Assembly (NCBI GenBank): GCA_029891385.1
Contig: CM057229.1
Location: 124,001-188,000, forward strand
Direction of reading: 5' to 3'
From: Erythroxylum novogranatense
Lineage: Eukaryota > Streptophyta > Magnoliopsida > Malpighiales > Erythroxylaceae
Length of the DNA stretch: 64,000 bases
The number at the start of each line of letters is the position of its first letter. The first letter of the stretch is position 1. Below, one piece after another: positions 33,154-46,225 of the stretch. The position numbers were made by a program, and so were the translations under genes. A model generated the notes under the pieces. It searched no databases, was not told where the DNA came from, and saw nothing but the letters and a program-made list of their open reading frames with translations.

Positions 33154-35322
33154 GTCTTATTAAAATGACAGATCTGAAACAATTTCCTCCGACATGCCAA
33201 CTTGTTTAGGCCATAACTCCCTACTCCGAACTTCAATTTGGACAAATTTGTTGTCTACTTCATAGAGAAAAGAGAGCTCTACAAGTTTTATCAAGGACAC
33301 AAAAGTCAATTTCACCTCTAAAGGTGTCAAAAATGCAATCAAAGTTACTACCCAGTCAATGGGTTCTAAAACGGTACAGTATCTTGTAAATTCAATAACT
33401 TCTCATTTCCTTTGTCAAAAATTACACAATAAATATGCTCAGAAAGATCCCAATGTTATCTACAACTTTCATGACAACCTGAAATCAAATTCATTTGCTA
33501 ACTAGGCCAAAAATTCACCAAAGCATCGCCCAATGGAATTTCCCAATCAGGCAAGTACATTTCAAAGCAAGATATCTCCTAGCACAAATGTCAAAACAAT
33601 CACTACCTTATATCACTGGAAAGATAAGATCTCAACTTCAATTTTCATGAAGGATTGAAAATCCAATTCCATCCCTAACAAGTTCAAAACGCCAAACAAG
33701 TGACTGATCGCAAAGAAGTTAAAAACCTAATGCAGGTTCAGTTTTTGAAAACTCATAACTCCCAAATATGATCTCCAAAAATCACATGCTATATACCATT
33801 TTCAAGATAATTTCTTCCTTTACAACTCTTCAGAAGATCACTCAAGCCAATTCAATTCACAGAAATTGTTAAAATTGCTTCCAATCAGAATGCTAACAAA
33901 TCTGACACTTAGGCTAGGTTTCACCACAATGTACAAAATCAGTCAATAGTTAACGGTGGATATCTCCCAATATACATATCTAAAAATTGCAAAATCAGTG
34001 GCAATGGAAAGCTAACAATATAGGCTTCAACTCTCATGAATACCATTTTCATCAAATCCTTCTAAATTAATTTAGAAAAATCATCAAAACAATTAGGTCA
34101 TTGGTTCGGTTACTGTTCATACAGACATCAACAGTAACTTTCCAAGCCAAAATTCACCCTCTTAAGGCTAAAATTAGACAACACCTATTTCACACAAAAA
34201 TGTAGCCAACAAGCCAAAGTTTCATTTGGCACAAACCTCACCTCATTTGCATAACCACACAATGAGTTATACTCAAAACAGTACAGTAGGTCAAAAATCA
34301 ATTTTTCAGCTTTCATCTTCAACTTAAATCCTATCACTTCTAATACCAATTCCACATGCATAAGCATCCTAATCACACAAGAATTGAGCCAATAGATCAT
34401 CATAAATCATGATTAATGACCAATACATACCAATCAATGCATCTAACAACCAATTTATTCATTAAATAAACAACCAAAGCTTAAAACAAAAGCTTACCTA
34501 ATCAAGTTTTCCCTCTTCAATACTACACCAATTTCTCCACTTTCTCTACTTTCTAATCCTCACTTTCCACCTACAACATCATCATCCACTCAAGGCTTAA
34601 GCTTGGTCTTGGGTGTGCATAAAGAAGAAGCAAGTAAGTAGCAAGAAGAAGCTCTTAAGGTTTGGAGGAAGGGTTGCTTTGATGAGAAAAAAATCGATGG
34701 AGGGGGAAGAGAAAGGAAGGTTTCGTTGCTTTTTGAACTAAACAATAAAAAATGCTTCTCATTTATCCCTTAACCTTGAAGAAACCGAAAACACATGGAG
34801 GGGAAGAAGACAAAAGCATTTACTCCATGGACATGTGACATTTTTATTAAGAAAGAGACAAAATAGTAATAAAACAAAATTTGTAATAGGAGTTAGGAAC
34901 CCTAATGAAATTTGACTCATTCTAGTCCAATGGCCTTAATTCTAATCCCAAAATAATATACCCAATATTACAGTGCCATTGGATAGAAATTTTATTCTAG
35001 AAAATCAATGGGTTCGCCACTTGCGATTTTTAGGTCTAGGAAATTTTTCCGAAAATTCAGAAAAAATTCCTAAAATTACTTAAAGTATAAAACACTCGAT
35101 GGCGACTCGAATAATTTTTCAAACACAAGAACCACGTTAATCACGGTAAAACTACATTAGGCACTAAACCGAAAATGTCATGTATGCTTCATACGGTTAT
35201 TTCATGTGCACAAAATTCATCGTGTACCAATACTAGTATGCATGAGCAGTCTAATGAAGCCCAATCACTCTCATCCTATGCCAAATTACTATTCTACCCT
35301 TCCGTTGAGGGTGGGATGTTCA

Positions 35323-35665
35323 ATTCCACCCTCACAATAAAAATTTCGTCATGAAATTTTTACAGTTGATCGAATAAATGAGGATATTGTCTCCTCATAT
35401 GCTCCTCGGTCTCCCAAGTGGCTTCCTCAATCGAATGATTTCTCCAGATAACTTTCACCAATGGAATCGTTTTATTCCTCAACTGTTTAACCCGTGACCC
35501 CACAATCTGGATTGGCTCCTCAATATAACTCAGATTACTGGCAACTTCAATCTCTTGAGCCGGTATCACATGTGTCGGATCTGACCGATATCTGCGGAGC
35601 ATACTCACGTGGATGACGTCATGTAACTGAGACATCTCGGTCGGTAAAGCTAATCGGTAGGCCAA
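35323..35665 (-). pseudogene. Element C pol C-terminus with chromodomain-like end
   Basis: 'LPTEMSQLHDVIHVSMLRRY' is the usual integrase C-terminal segment. The end 'VKVIWRNHSIEEATWETEEH' and 'YPHLF' matches the chromodomain ending of Tekay/Del chromoviruses, which guides insertion to heterochromatin. Confidence 0.85.
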
Positions 35666-36166
35666 AGGTCCTATCCTCTCAGTGATCTCATATGGACCAA
35701 TGTACCTAGGGCTTAACTTACCATTTTTCCCAAATCTCGATTACTTCGCCACGGTGACACCGTAAGAAGACTCATCTCCACATTATACTTAATGTCCCTC
35801 CCATCTTGATCCACATAACTCTTACATGCATGGCTTGAGCCTTTAATTGATTCAAGATCAATTCACCTTATCCACTGTGTCTTGAATAAGCTCTGGACCC
35901 TCAATCATCCTGATACCCTCTTCATCCCAATACAACGGCGATCTACACTGTCGCCCATACAGGGCCTCATACGGTGCCATCTCGATGCTGCTGTGATAAT
36001 TGTTGTTGTATGCAAACTCAATCAGGGCAATATACTAATCCCATGCTCCTCTAAACTCCAATACACAAGCCCGAAGCATATCCTCAACAGTCTTAATCGT
36101 TCTCTCCTCGCCCATCCATGCGAGGATGAAATGTCATCTTGAAATTGACTTAGTACCCATAGCAGA

Positions 36167-36466
36167 TTAAGCTCGCGAGAATCTCGACGTGAATCTGGGA
36201 TCCCTGTCTGACACTATCGACACTGGGACCCCATGCAGTCTCACTATCTCAGCCACATATTTCTGGGCCAACTGATCCAGGGTATTTGTCTCCCTCACTG
36301 GCAAGAAATGGGCCGATTTAGTTAACCGGTCCACGATAACCCATATAGCATCATGCTGCCTCGGAGTCTTGGGCAATCCCATAATGAAATCTATAGTAAT
36401 TCGTTCCCATTTCCACTCGGGAATAGGCAACGAATGAAGCTTCCCATCTGGAGCTTGGTGCTCCAC
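36167..36466 (-). pseudogene. Element C integrase core fragment
   Basis: '[15 protein letters not shown]' and '[20 protein letters not shown]' contain the first two acidic positions typical of the gypsy integrase core, with '[14 protein letters not shown]' after. The frame is lost on both sides by small indels. The stretch 35700-36160 is integrase in changing frames. Confidence 0.85.
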
Positions 36467-37018
36467 TTAACTCGCCGGGCACGTCATACATATGGATACA
36501 TACTCAGCTACCTGCTTCTTCATACCAGGCCACCAAAAATGTTGCTTGAGAGTGTTATACATCTTGGTAGTACCAGGATGCATAGATAAGCGCCATATGA
36601 GCCTCCTCCAATATCTCTCGCCTCAAGTCATCCACACAGTGAGCACTGAGCCTCTGTCTCAACCACAAAGTCTCATCTCTCAATTCAAACTCGAACTCGA
36701 ATCGGCCTTTACTTTCTCAATCGGTCTTACCATGCGGGATCCTTGTCTGAACTCTCCGATCCTGCCCGGTAGCATCGGTCTCGGTTTCAAAGTAGCCAAT
36801 AAGACTCCATCTGCTCCAGATTCAACTGTACATTCAAGGCTCTCAACTGAATCAAATTCAGTAACCTCATTACTGAATCGAAATTGAGCTGTACTAGTAT
36901 GAGACTTCCTACTTAGAGCATCTGCTACTACATTAGCCTTCCTAGGGTGATACTCGATAGTACATCATAGTCCTTGACTCAAGTCATCTCCTCTATCTCA
37001 AATTCAACTCTCCTTGGC

Positions 37019-37291
37019 TCAAGAATACCTCAAACTCTTATGATCCGTGAAAATCTGGAATGTCTCACCATACAGATAATGTCTCCAAATCTTCAGAGCA
37101 AATACAACTGCAGCTAACTCCAAATCATGCACTGGATAATTTACCTCATGAGACCTCAACTGTCTCGAGGCATATGCAATCACTCTACCATGCTGCATCA
37201 GTACACACCCCAATCCCTGATGCGATGCATCACTGTATACCTCAAATCCTCCTGTCCCGAATGGAATAGCTAACACCGGTGCAGTAGTCAA
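37019..37291 (-). pseudogene. Element C RNase H fragment
   Basis: '[20 protein letters not shown]' and '[20 protein letters not shown]' followed by 'HKSLRY' are the gypsy RNase H landmarks. Confidence 0.87.
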
Positions 37292-37337
37292 CCGATGTTT
37301 CAGCTCCTCAAAACTCTTCTGGCACTCCCCAGTCCAT

Positions 37338-38489
37338 CTAAAAGGTACATTTTTTCTTCAAAAGTTTTGTCAAAGGGGCTGAGATCAGTGAGAACCCCTC
37401 TACAAACCTCCGGTAATAACCTGCTAATCCGAGGAAACTCCGCATCTCTACCACATTCTGTGGAGCTTCCCACTGCAACACTGCATTAGTCTTACTCGGA
37501 TCCACCTGTATACCCTCTCCAGTCACTATGTGCCCCAAAAAGATCACCTGATTTAGCCAAAATTCACATTTACTGAATTTGGCATACAACTGTCTCTCCC
37601 TCATAGTCTGTAATATAATCCGCAAGTGCTCACTATGCCCCTGTCTGTTCCTCGAATACACCAAAATGTCATCAATGAATACAATTACGAACTGATCCAG
37701 GTAGGGCTGAAATACCTTATTCATCAAGGCCATGAAGGCTGTCGGGGCATTAGTCAACCCAAACGGCATCACTAGGAACTCGAAATGCCCATACCGCTCT
37801 CGAAGCACTCTTGGGCACATCACCTCTATCTTCTTGGTGATAGTACTTCGATCTCAAATCCAACTTGGTGAATACCGAGCTCCTCAGAATCGATCAAATA
37901 GATCATCGATCCTAGGCAGTGGATACTTATTCTTCACCGTCACCCGATTCAATTGCCTGTAATCAATGCACAGTCTCAAAGTCCCATCCTTTTTCTTCAC
38001 AAATAACACTGGAGCTCCCCACGGTGAGACACTGGGCCTGATAAAACCTTTATCTAGTAACTCCTGCAGCTGAGCCTTAAGCTCCTTCAGTTCCACAGGT
38101 GCCATCCTATATGGAGGAATAGATATAGGAGCAGTACCTGGAACCACATCAATGGTGAACTCTGTTTTCCGATCCGGTGGTAAACCCGGTAACTCATCAG
38201 GAAACACATCTGGAAACTCCCGAACTACGGGAATATCCTGCAGTCTCTGCTCACCTCTCACATCAATCACATGAGCCAGATAGGCCTCACATCCTCCTTG
38301 CATCAACCTCAGTGCACTCAGAAAAGAAATCATACGGGCTGGCACTGCCTGACTAACTCCTCTGAACACTGCTCTAGGCTGACCAGGAGACTCTAAGACA
38401 ACCTCCTTAGAGTAGCAGTCCGTGATAGCCCTATGTGCAGTAAGCCAGTCCATCTCCAAAATCACATCGATCTCTCTCAACGGTAACAC
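37338..38489 (-). pseudogene. Element C protease-end and reverse transcriptase
   Basis: Two open blocks, 38489-37884 and 37823-37338, hold the aspartic-protease end ('DVILEMDWL'), '[16 protein letters not shown]', the fingers motif '[19 protein letters not shown]', and after a shift near 37850 the palm motif '[14 protein letters not shown]' (YIDD-type) and '[14 protein letters not shown]'. The catalytic residues are present, but the frame is broken between the blocks. Confidence 0.88.
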
Positions 38490-38680
38490 TATCAGTGCGC
38501 CTCAACTCGCTCGATCAATCACAACGGGCACCCTTGCAGACCTCTCCTAAAGCGAGAAGTGCTACCTAGAGGTGTACTAACCTCTAACCCATATCGTAAT
38601 CTCTCTCATCCCCACGCACCCAACATGTCAAATGCAGTACGATAAAAGAATGTGGATCTGGATCTAGCGGTGCAAATGCT

Positions 38681-39830
38681 TCAAAAACTGAAATTAGAAG
38701 CGCACCTGCTACCACCTCTGGGGAATCCTGGGCCTCCTGCCTGGTCATGGCATGACCACGGCACTGGGGCTGCGGTGTTGCCTCGTCCCTCGATCTTCAA
38801 AGGACCCTCGGCTCCACGGCCTCTACCTCGGCCCCTCTGTCCGGATCCACCAACGTTACTCTGCTGCACCGTAAAAGAACTCCTAGCTCGTCCACTACCA
38901 GTAGACTGGGCTCCCAATGTTGCTGGGCAATCCCTAACCTGGTGCTCTATTGAGCCACATCTCAGGCAGGCTCCAGTCAACCACCGACACTCCCCACTGT
39001 GTCTCCTCTTACAATGTATGCAAATCGGAGGAATCTGCCTAGAACCTCTACCACTGCCACTACCAGTCTGTACAAATCTCCCTCTCTGCCCATACCCAGA
39101 CTGTCTCGATCCTCCCGAAGACCTAAAAGTCCCACTCTGGCGCTTATTGAAGCTCCTGCCAGAGCTGCCCTGACTGTCACTTGGCCTCTTACCCCAGGAC
39201 CCTATCTCAGCCTGTCTCTGCCTCATCAGCTGCTCCACTCTCACGGCAGCAGCCCTCAACTCAATGAATGTGCCCATGTCTGATCGGGCCAACCTGGTAC
39301 GGATCTCAGTATTGAGGCCATTCTCGAACCTCCGGCACTTATCAGCCTCAGTCGGGATCATCACAATGGCATAATCCATCACCATTGAATTTCACCTCAT
39401 ATTCGCCACCGACATCCGACCGCTCAGTCCGAAACTCCTCAGATCTTCATGTCAAGATAGACCTTGGGCATATAGTTGTCCTGAAGGCCCTCGGAAAATC
39501 AGCCCATGACGAGAAGCAAGGCCAGTGGTACTTGCTCGCACGATCTTCTACCACTAGATTTGGGCCCTGCAGTGACACCGATAATCGAATCTCTCATCAG
39601 TTCGCATCCATCCGTCGAGGACTCTCTCGATCCTCTCCGGCCATCCTCGACCTCACGGGTGCAGATCGCCAATCTAAATCCCTGCCCTCGCCAAGCAAGT
39701 CATATCTCCTCTCCGTCTCACGGAACTCTAGAGGTAGCTCCTCGGATCGAGGCATAGAAGACTTTCTATCGACCGATCGATCTTGGTCATTGGTTGCTCA
39801 ACCCGATCACTAGGATAAGACCTAGAAAAA
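38681..39830 (-). pseudogene. Element C gag region
   Basis: 39385-38681 is open for 234 codons, with 'YAIVMIPTEADKCRRFENGL', an Arg/Gly/Ser-rich linker and a CCHC-type knuckle 'CLRCGSIEHQVRDC'. The frame shifts near 38760, where the next motif would continue in another phase. The upstream gag half (39830-39400) is broken. Confidence 0.8.
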
Positions 39831-39923
39831 ACAAGAAGTCCATCAATTTCGCGATTCAGTAAAATTCATACCTACATATTTGACTATTCCCAAAAGATGT
39901 CATACCATGCTCGATACCACCCA

Positions 39924-42900
39924 TCAGAGCACCCCTTACCATAGAGTACCCACCGAACGCCTGTAGGTCATTCCGCACATATCCTACGATAAGAGACCAC
40001 TACCGACAACCACCACTAACTCCCCATGGCATCACAATAATAAAACAAGAATAAGAAATTGGTAACTTTTAAAACCAAAGCAGTATTTCATTTCATCAAA
40101 CTTCGATAATTTACAAATGTCAAGATTTTGATCGTACATGTTCCAAAACACTTTACACTAAGTACCATACTGAAGGCACAAATAACAGTTTTACTCCAAG
40201 TCTCCAAAAGAAAGCCCGGTGACCAGGCCTTTGAGCCATAGCCTCTCGCCAATCCGATGTACATGGCTCTACGGTCCGAGGAGCTATCTGCTCACGCTTA
40301 ATCTCGAAAAATATATTGCAATTTTGGATGAGTTTGCGAACTCAATGAGGAACCATCATCGATGGTTCTCCCAATTCATGCATCACACAAGCATGTTACG
40401 GTCATAATGATAATGATAATACAAATACACAAATCGATCTTACAATCACAATACTAGTATCACGATCCACGATGTCTGAAGCACAAGAGTCATATAGTCC
40501 CGTCATGTAGAGTAAAACGATTTGAGATAAGCATTCCAAGATGCAATGCACATGTGACTCTTTTTCCAGTTTATTTGATGTTGTGACCGAGCGCTTAAAC
40601 GATGTCGGTGATCGAGACGCGGCGTCAGGAGGATTATCTCCTTCGAGCTATAGGCCGTTTTCGATGTCGATGGCGACTCGGTTCACAATTATTCTTTATC
40701 GGTTTATGCATCGTGGATGAATGCATATGCCCAATTACACATCCCATAAGCGATTAATAATTCACGATCGATTAACAATCAAGATCTCACAAGTAATCAC
40801 TATTGATTTCACAAGTAATCCACGTAATCCCAGTAAGGGTAAACAAATCACATTAAACACATAGATTGAGATAACCACCTAGGTTACTCACCTATTACTT
40901 CCGAGCTAATGCCGGGAAGTCTCTGCGATGTCGGTCGAACGACGCTCCAATTGGGCCTCTATAAGAATCAAAGAAGATAATTGTCACTACTTATCCCATC
41001 CGAACTAGTAATGATGCACATGTAGGTAAAAATGCATGTTCATGATAGTCCCGGCCCTAATCCCTTTTTTTCCATTAGAAAAATCCGTCTAAAAATTAGA
41101 AACCTAATGGCGCTGACGGAACGCAATTCGGATCTCTATAGGTCCCCAATTAATTAAAACAGTGACCAGAAAATAATAAACCGGACCCACGTTAATTTTC
41201 CTTCCAAAAATTTCCAATTTCTCATAAAATGAAATTCAATGATTCACGAATCCGATACCTCAAGAATCAGGTCAATCAGATGTCGGACGGAAAAGTTATG
41301 AGCAAAAGAAGGACAAATACACATCCTAGTCGACTAGTGCAGGTTGTAGTCGACTAGTGCAGGAAAAACACATGTCCTAGTCGACTAGTGCAGGTTGTAG
41401 TCGACTAGTTTAAGAATCCTAGTCGACTAGTCTTATTAAAATGACAGATCTGAAACAATTTCCTTCGACATGCCAACTTGTTTAGGCCATAACTCCCTAC
41501 TCCGAACTCCAATTTGGACAAATTTGGTGTCTATTTCATAGAGAAAAGAGAGCTCTACAAGTTTTATGAAGGACACAAAAGTCAATTTCACCTCTAAAGG
41601 TGTCAAAAATGCAATCAAAGTTACTACCCAGTCAATGGGTTCTAAAACCGTACAGTATCTTGTAAATTCAATAACTTCTCATTTCCTTTGTCAAAAATTA
41701 CACAATAAATATGCTCAGAAAGATCCCAATGTTATCTACAACTTTCATGAACAACCTGAAATCAAATTCATTTGCTAACCAGGCCAAAAAATTCACCAAA
41801 GCATCTGCCCACTGGAATTTCCTAATCAAGCAAGACATTTCAAAGCAAGATATCTCCTAGCACAAATGTCAAAACAATCACTACCTTATATCAATGGAAA
41901 GATAAGATCTCAACTTCAATTTTCATGAAGGATTGAAAATCCAATTCCATCCCTAACAAGTTCAAAACTGCCAAACAAGTGACTGATCAGGGCAACAGTT
42001 AAAAACCTAATGCAGGTTCAGTTTTTGAAAACTCATAACTCCAAAATATGATCTCCAAAAATCACATGCTATATACCATTTTCAAGATAATTTCTTCCTT
42101 TACAGCTCTTCAGAAGATCACTCAAGCCAATTCAATTTACAGAAATTGCTAAAATTGCTTCCAATCAGAATGCTCACAAATCTGACACTTAGGCTAGGTT
42201 TCACCACAATACACAAAATCAGTCAATAATTAACAGTGGATATCTCCCAATATACATATCAAAAAATTGAAAACTTAGTGGAAATGGAAAGCTAACAATA
42301 TAGGCTTCAACTCTCATGAAGACTATTTTCATCAATTCCTTCTAAATTAATTTAGAAAAATCATCAAAACACTTAGGTCATTGGTTCGGTTACAATTCAT
42401 ACAAACATCAACAGTAACTTTCCAAGCCAAAATTCACCCTCTTAAGGCTAAAATTAGACAACATCTATTTCACACAAAAATGTAGCCAACAAGCCAAAGT
42501 TTCATTTGGCACAAACCTCACCTCATTTGCATAACCACACAATGAGTTATACTCAAAACAGTACAGTAGGTCAAAAATCAATTTTTCAGCTTTCATCTTC
42601 AACTTAAATCCTATCACTTCTAATACCAATTCCACATGCATAAGCATCCTAATCACACAAGAATTGAGTCAATAGATCATCATAAATCATGATTAATGAC
42701 CAATACATACCAATCAATGCATCTAACAACCAATTTATTCATTAAATAAACAACCAAAGCTTAAAACAAAAGCTTACCTAATCAAGTTTTCCCTCTTCAA
42801 TACTACACCAATTTCTCCACTTTCTCTACTTTCTAATCCTCACTTTCCACCCACAACATCATCATCCACTCAAGGCTTAAGCTTGGTCTTGGGTGTGCAT

Positions 42901-43612
42901 AAAGAAGAAGCAAGTAAGTAGCAAGAAGAAGCTCTTAAGGTTTGGAGGAAGGATTGCTTTGATGAGAAAAAAATCGATGGAGGGGGAAGAGAAAGGAAGG
43001 TTTCGTTGCTTTTTGAACTAAACAATAAAAAATGCTTCTCATTTATCCCTTAACCTTGAAGAAATCGAAAACACATGGAGGGGAAGAAGACAAAAGCATT
43101 TACTCCATGGACATGTGACATTTTTATTAAGAAAGAGACAAAAAAGTAATAAAACAAAATTTGTAATAGGAGTTAGGAACCCTAATGAAATTTGACTCAT
43201 TCTAGTCCAATGGCCCTAATTCCAATCCCAAAATAATATACCCAATATTACAGTGTCATTTGATATAAATTTTCGCCTCTAGAAAATCAATAGGTTTGTA
43301 AACTTGGCGATTTTTTTATCCGGAATTTTCTCCGAAAAATTCCAGAAAAATTCCTAAAAATCTCTTAAAGTATAAAACACTCAATGACGCACTCAGAATA
43401 ATTTTTCAAACACAAGAATCACGTTAATCACAGTAAAACTACATTAGGCACTAAAACCGGGAATGTCATGTATGCATGTACAGTTATTTCATGTGCACAA
43501 AATTCACTGTGTACCAATACTAGTATGCATGAACAGTCCTAATAAAGCCCAATCACTCTCATCCTATGCCAAATTACTATTCTACCCTTCTCGTTGAGGG
43601 TGGGATGTTACA
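39924..43612 (-). repeat. Right (5') LTR of element C
   Basis: An uninterrupted LTR of 3,689 bases, ending GGGTGGGATGTTACA. It is near-identical to the left LTR over long runs (for example 42461-43250 against 34165-34960), implying a fairly recent insertion. Confidence 0.85.
41327..41429. repeat. Five-copy TAGTCGACTA palindrome array, right LTR
   Basis: The same five palindromes and spacers as at 33051-33153, with the same total length of 103 bases, inside an LTR pair that has otherwise begun to diverge. Confidence 0.93.
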
Positions 43613-44125
43613 GTGATTGGTGGCTTGAATGCCTGAGTGGCCTCTAATAACTGAGGCATGTATTTCCTGCACCAATTTCAGCCTTAGGTCAGAGCCCTCT
43701 CCCATGTAGACTTTGTTATGAAAGCGTAGGATGCCTTGTGAGAAGCTATAGCCAATACAAACTTTAGGGTCAACCAACAAGACGGCTATACACTCCTCAA
43801 CAAAGTGATTTCCCTTGTAACTATTGGCCACCTCATTAAGCCAAATAGGAACTACTGCAGAAATGGAAAAACTTGTACCCACAGTAACATCTGAGTCCTC
43901 ATAAGTCCAGGACAAGGCATAAGCAATGTTGTTCTCCTTCCCATTGTGAAATCGATATTCGAGTCCCAATAATTTCTTCGCTCCTTTTTTTTGGAGCTAG
44001 GTATGAAGTCACTACTACAGAAGGTGTCTGAGGCTCTTGTGGTCAGTTTGGATCCTGAAAGGTCATCCTTCCAGGTAGTGCCACTATTTATTGACTTCCA
44101 TCAGGAGAGCGAGTAACTCCTTTTC
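43613..44125 (-). pseudogene. Element A RNase H end and integrase zinc-finger start
   Basis: 'GLEYRFHNGKENNIAYALS' (RNase H/integrase linker; the usual 'D-A-L-S' is 'Y-A-L-S'), then 'LKLVQEIHASVIRGHSGIQA', the HH half of the integrase HHCC finger. The CC half lies at 28.8 kb, beyond element C. Confidence 0.85.
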
Positions 44126-44130
44126 ATAGG

Positions 44131-44309
44131 TGTAACAAAGGAAAATAGAAATGGGAATGGAGTAAAGAACTGTAAAAATAATTTTCGTATATTCAACTCA
44201 ACAATTGTACAGTAGCTTATATATAAGCTGATTAGTAACCGCTACTTAACTAACTAACTTACGCCTACAATCACTAACTAGCTATCGCGTACATAAATAG
44301 ATCGTAACA
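44131..44309 (-). repeat. 3' LTR of copia element B
   Basis: 179 bases, TGTAACAAAGG to GATCGTAACA; close to 48601-48779 with about a dozen differences by eye. Confidence 0.93.
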
Positions 44310-44317
44310 TCCCCTCC

Positions 44318-45596
44318 TCAAGTGGGAAGCGGTGGTGAAACCATTCCTAACTTGGCAATAAAAACTGCAAATTGTGGATTGCCCAGTGATTTTGTCAAAA
44401 CATCAGCAAGTTGGTGACGAGTCGAAACATACATAGGAGCAATAAAACCTTCCTTGAACTTGTTCCGCATGAGGTACCAATCAATTTCCAAGTGTTTCGT
44501 ACATTCGTGAAACACGGGATTCTTAGTGATATATAAAGCTGATTTACAATCACACCATAAAGGAATCGATGCGGAACGTTGCACGTAGAAATCTTGAAGC
44601 AAATAACACACCCATTGAAGCTTGCAGACCGCGGAACCCATGTCGCGAAACAGTATTCTGCTTCTTAGTTTTCAAGGAAACCAACGATCCATCCAAAAAA
44701 ACGCAATAACCACTAAAAGATTTCCTACTCATAGGACAAGTTGCCTAATCACTATCACAATAAGCTTCAACATCCGTATTTGGTGTAGCTGAATAAAACA
44801 AACCATGAGAACTTGTACTATGAAGATACCGAAGAACATGTAATGCTCCTAGCCAATGAGTCTCACCCGGATTGCATAAGAACTGACTCAGGTGTTGAAC
44901 ATTGTAAGAAATATCGGGTCGGGTCATATTCAAATACAACAATCGTCCCACTAGCCGCCTATACTTCTCTGGTTCTACAAGGGGAGCAGAAACTTTGTCA
45001 AACTTATGATTCCGAGGCAATGATGTGGAAGCAACCTTGGAATCATTGAAGCCGACATCCATCACAATGTCAGATAAGTACTTTCGCTGAGAAATAAAAA
45101 CCCCAGCTTCAGATCTCACTATCTCTATACCCAAAAATTACTTCGCATAGCCTAAGTCTTTTATAGTGAACTTGGAATGCAAGAACTGCTTCACAGCAAT
45201 AATGTCAGCTTCATTAGTCCTGGCGACTAATACATCATCCACATACACAATTAGAGCAGGAAAAAAACTACCGGAGGACTTCGTGAATAAGCAATAATCA
45301 TAAGCGGACTGTGTAAAACCATACGTCAATAATTAGCTAGTAAATTCTGCATTCCACTCTCTTGATGCTTGCTTAAGCCCATAGAGAGATTTTCGTAGGC
45401 GACAAACTTCACTAGGTTTAGCCTTTGTATAACCCTCAGGTGGAGCCAAGTATACTTCCTCTTTCAAGTACCCATGAAGAAATGCATTATTAATGTCTAT
45501 TTGATGAAGACACCAACCCTTCTTTGCAGCCAAAGCCAAGAAAATTCTAACTGTGACAAGCTTGGCAACTGGAGAAAAACTATCAAAATAATCCAC
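44318..45596 (-). pseudogene. Element B reverse transcriptase and RNase H
   Basis: '[20 protein letters not shown]' with '[15 protein letters not shown]', then 'SLYGLKQA', the catalytic 'YVDDVL', 'YLNMTRPDISYNVQHLSQFL' and RNase H 'AYCDSD', 'STRHQLADVLTKSL'. Stops occur near 45330, 45137 and 44742 and at the 44640 shift. Confidence 0.9.
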
Positions 45597-46225
45597 CCTT
45601 CCTTCTAGTTATAAGCCCGAGCGACTAACCGTGCTTTCAGTCTCTCGACCATCCCATCGAGATGAAACTTTACCTTGTAAACCCATTTTGCACCAGTAGC
45701 CTATTTACCTTCTGGTAAAGTAGTGATCTCCCACGTGGCATTATCCTCTAAAGCCTTTAACTCTTGATTCATCGCCGCAACCCAACCAGGATGCAAGACA
45801 ACTTGTTTTTAATTAATGGGCTCTTTGACCTCATCAAATATGTTGTCATTAGTTTCGAGTTGGGCCTCACTGGCGGCAGGAACATCAGAAGGAGAAGGAT
45901 CAGAAGGAGCTGGAAAATCATCAATAACAACTTCAGATTGGTATTGCGGCAACATCTTCTGGACATGGTCAGTAAGACGCACAAATGGAAGAGAAGGATA
46001 AAGTTCACTCGCTGCATGATTAGAGATATTTTTATAAGGAAATTGATCTTCATAGAATACAACATCTCTAGAAATAAGAATTCTATGAGATTGTAAGTCG
46101 TGCGTTTTATTTGCCTTCTGACCAGGAACATAACCTAAGAAAACACATTTGATGGATCGAGGAGAAAACTTATCTCTATTTGGCTAATTATTTGTGACAA
46201 AACACAAACAACCAAAAGTCTTCAA

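Larger units (their letters stand above)
28878..35322 (-). repeat. Left (3') LTR of element C, interrupted by solo LTR D
   Basis: 28878-29196 and 31960-35322 together match 39924-43612. It begins TGTAGCACCCC and ends GGGTGGGATGTTCA. There is no coding content; ORFs inside are chance. 33051-33153 carries the palindrome array. Confidence 0.85.
28878..43612 (-). mobile_element. Tekay-like Ty3/gypsy element with about 3.7-kb LTRs (element C)
   Basis: The long terminal repeats are 28878-35322 (3,682 bases once the 2,763-base insert D is removed) and 39924-43612 (3,689 bases). The interior of about 4.6 kb is on the minus strand. A primer-site-like GGTATCGAGC (minus strand) lies at about 39909-39919 beside the right LTR, and a purine tract (GTGAGGGTGGAAT, minus strand) lies beside the left. 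Pol order is gag, PR, RT, RNase H, INT, chromodomain. It sits inside the integrase of element A; the flanks are GTAAA and GTGAT, an imperfect 5-bp pair. The lineage is inferred from the chromodomain ending and the long LTRs. Confidence 0.85.

Noticed and set aside
32040..35322. Small ORFs such as 33160-33342, 34185-34403 and their copies at 41436 and 42465
   Set aside because: They lie inside LTR sequence, lack any domain, and occur twice only because the LTR does.
38652..39813. Long plus-strand ORFs (38652-39173, 39385-39813)
   Set aside because: They are antisense to the Tekay gag region and reflect its biased Arg/Gly/Ser codon content; they have no family resemblance.
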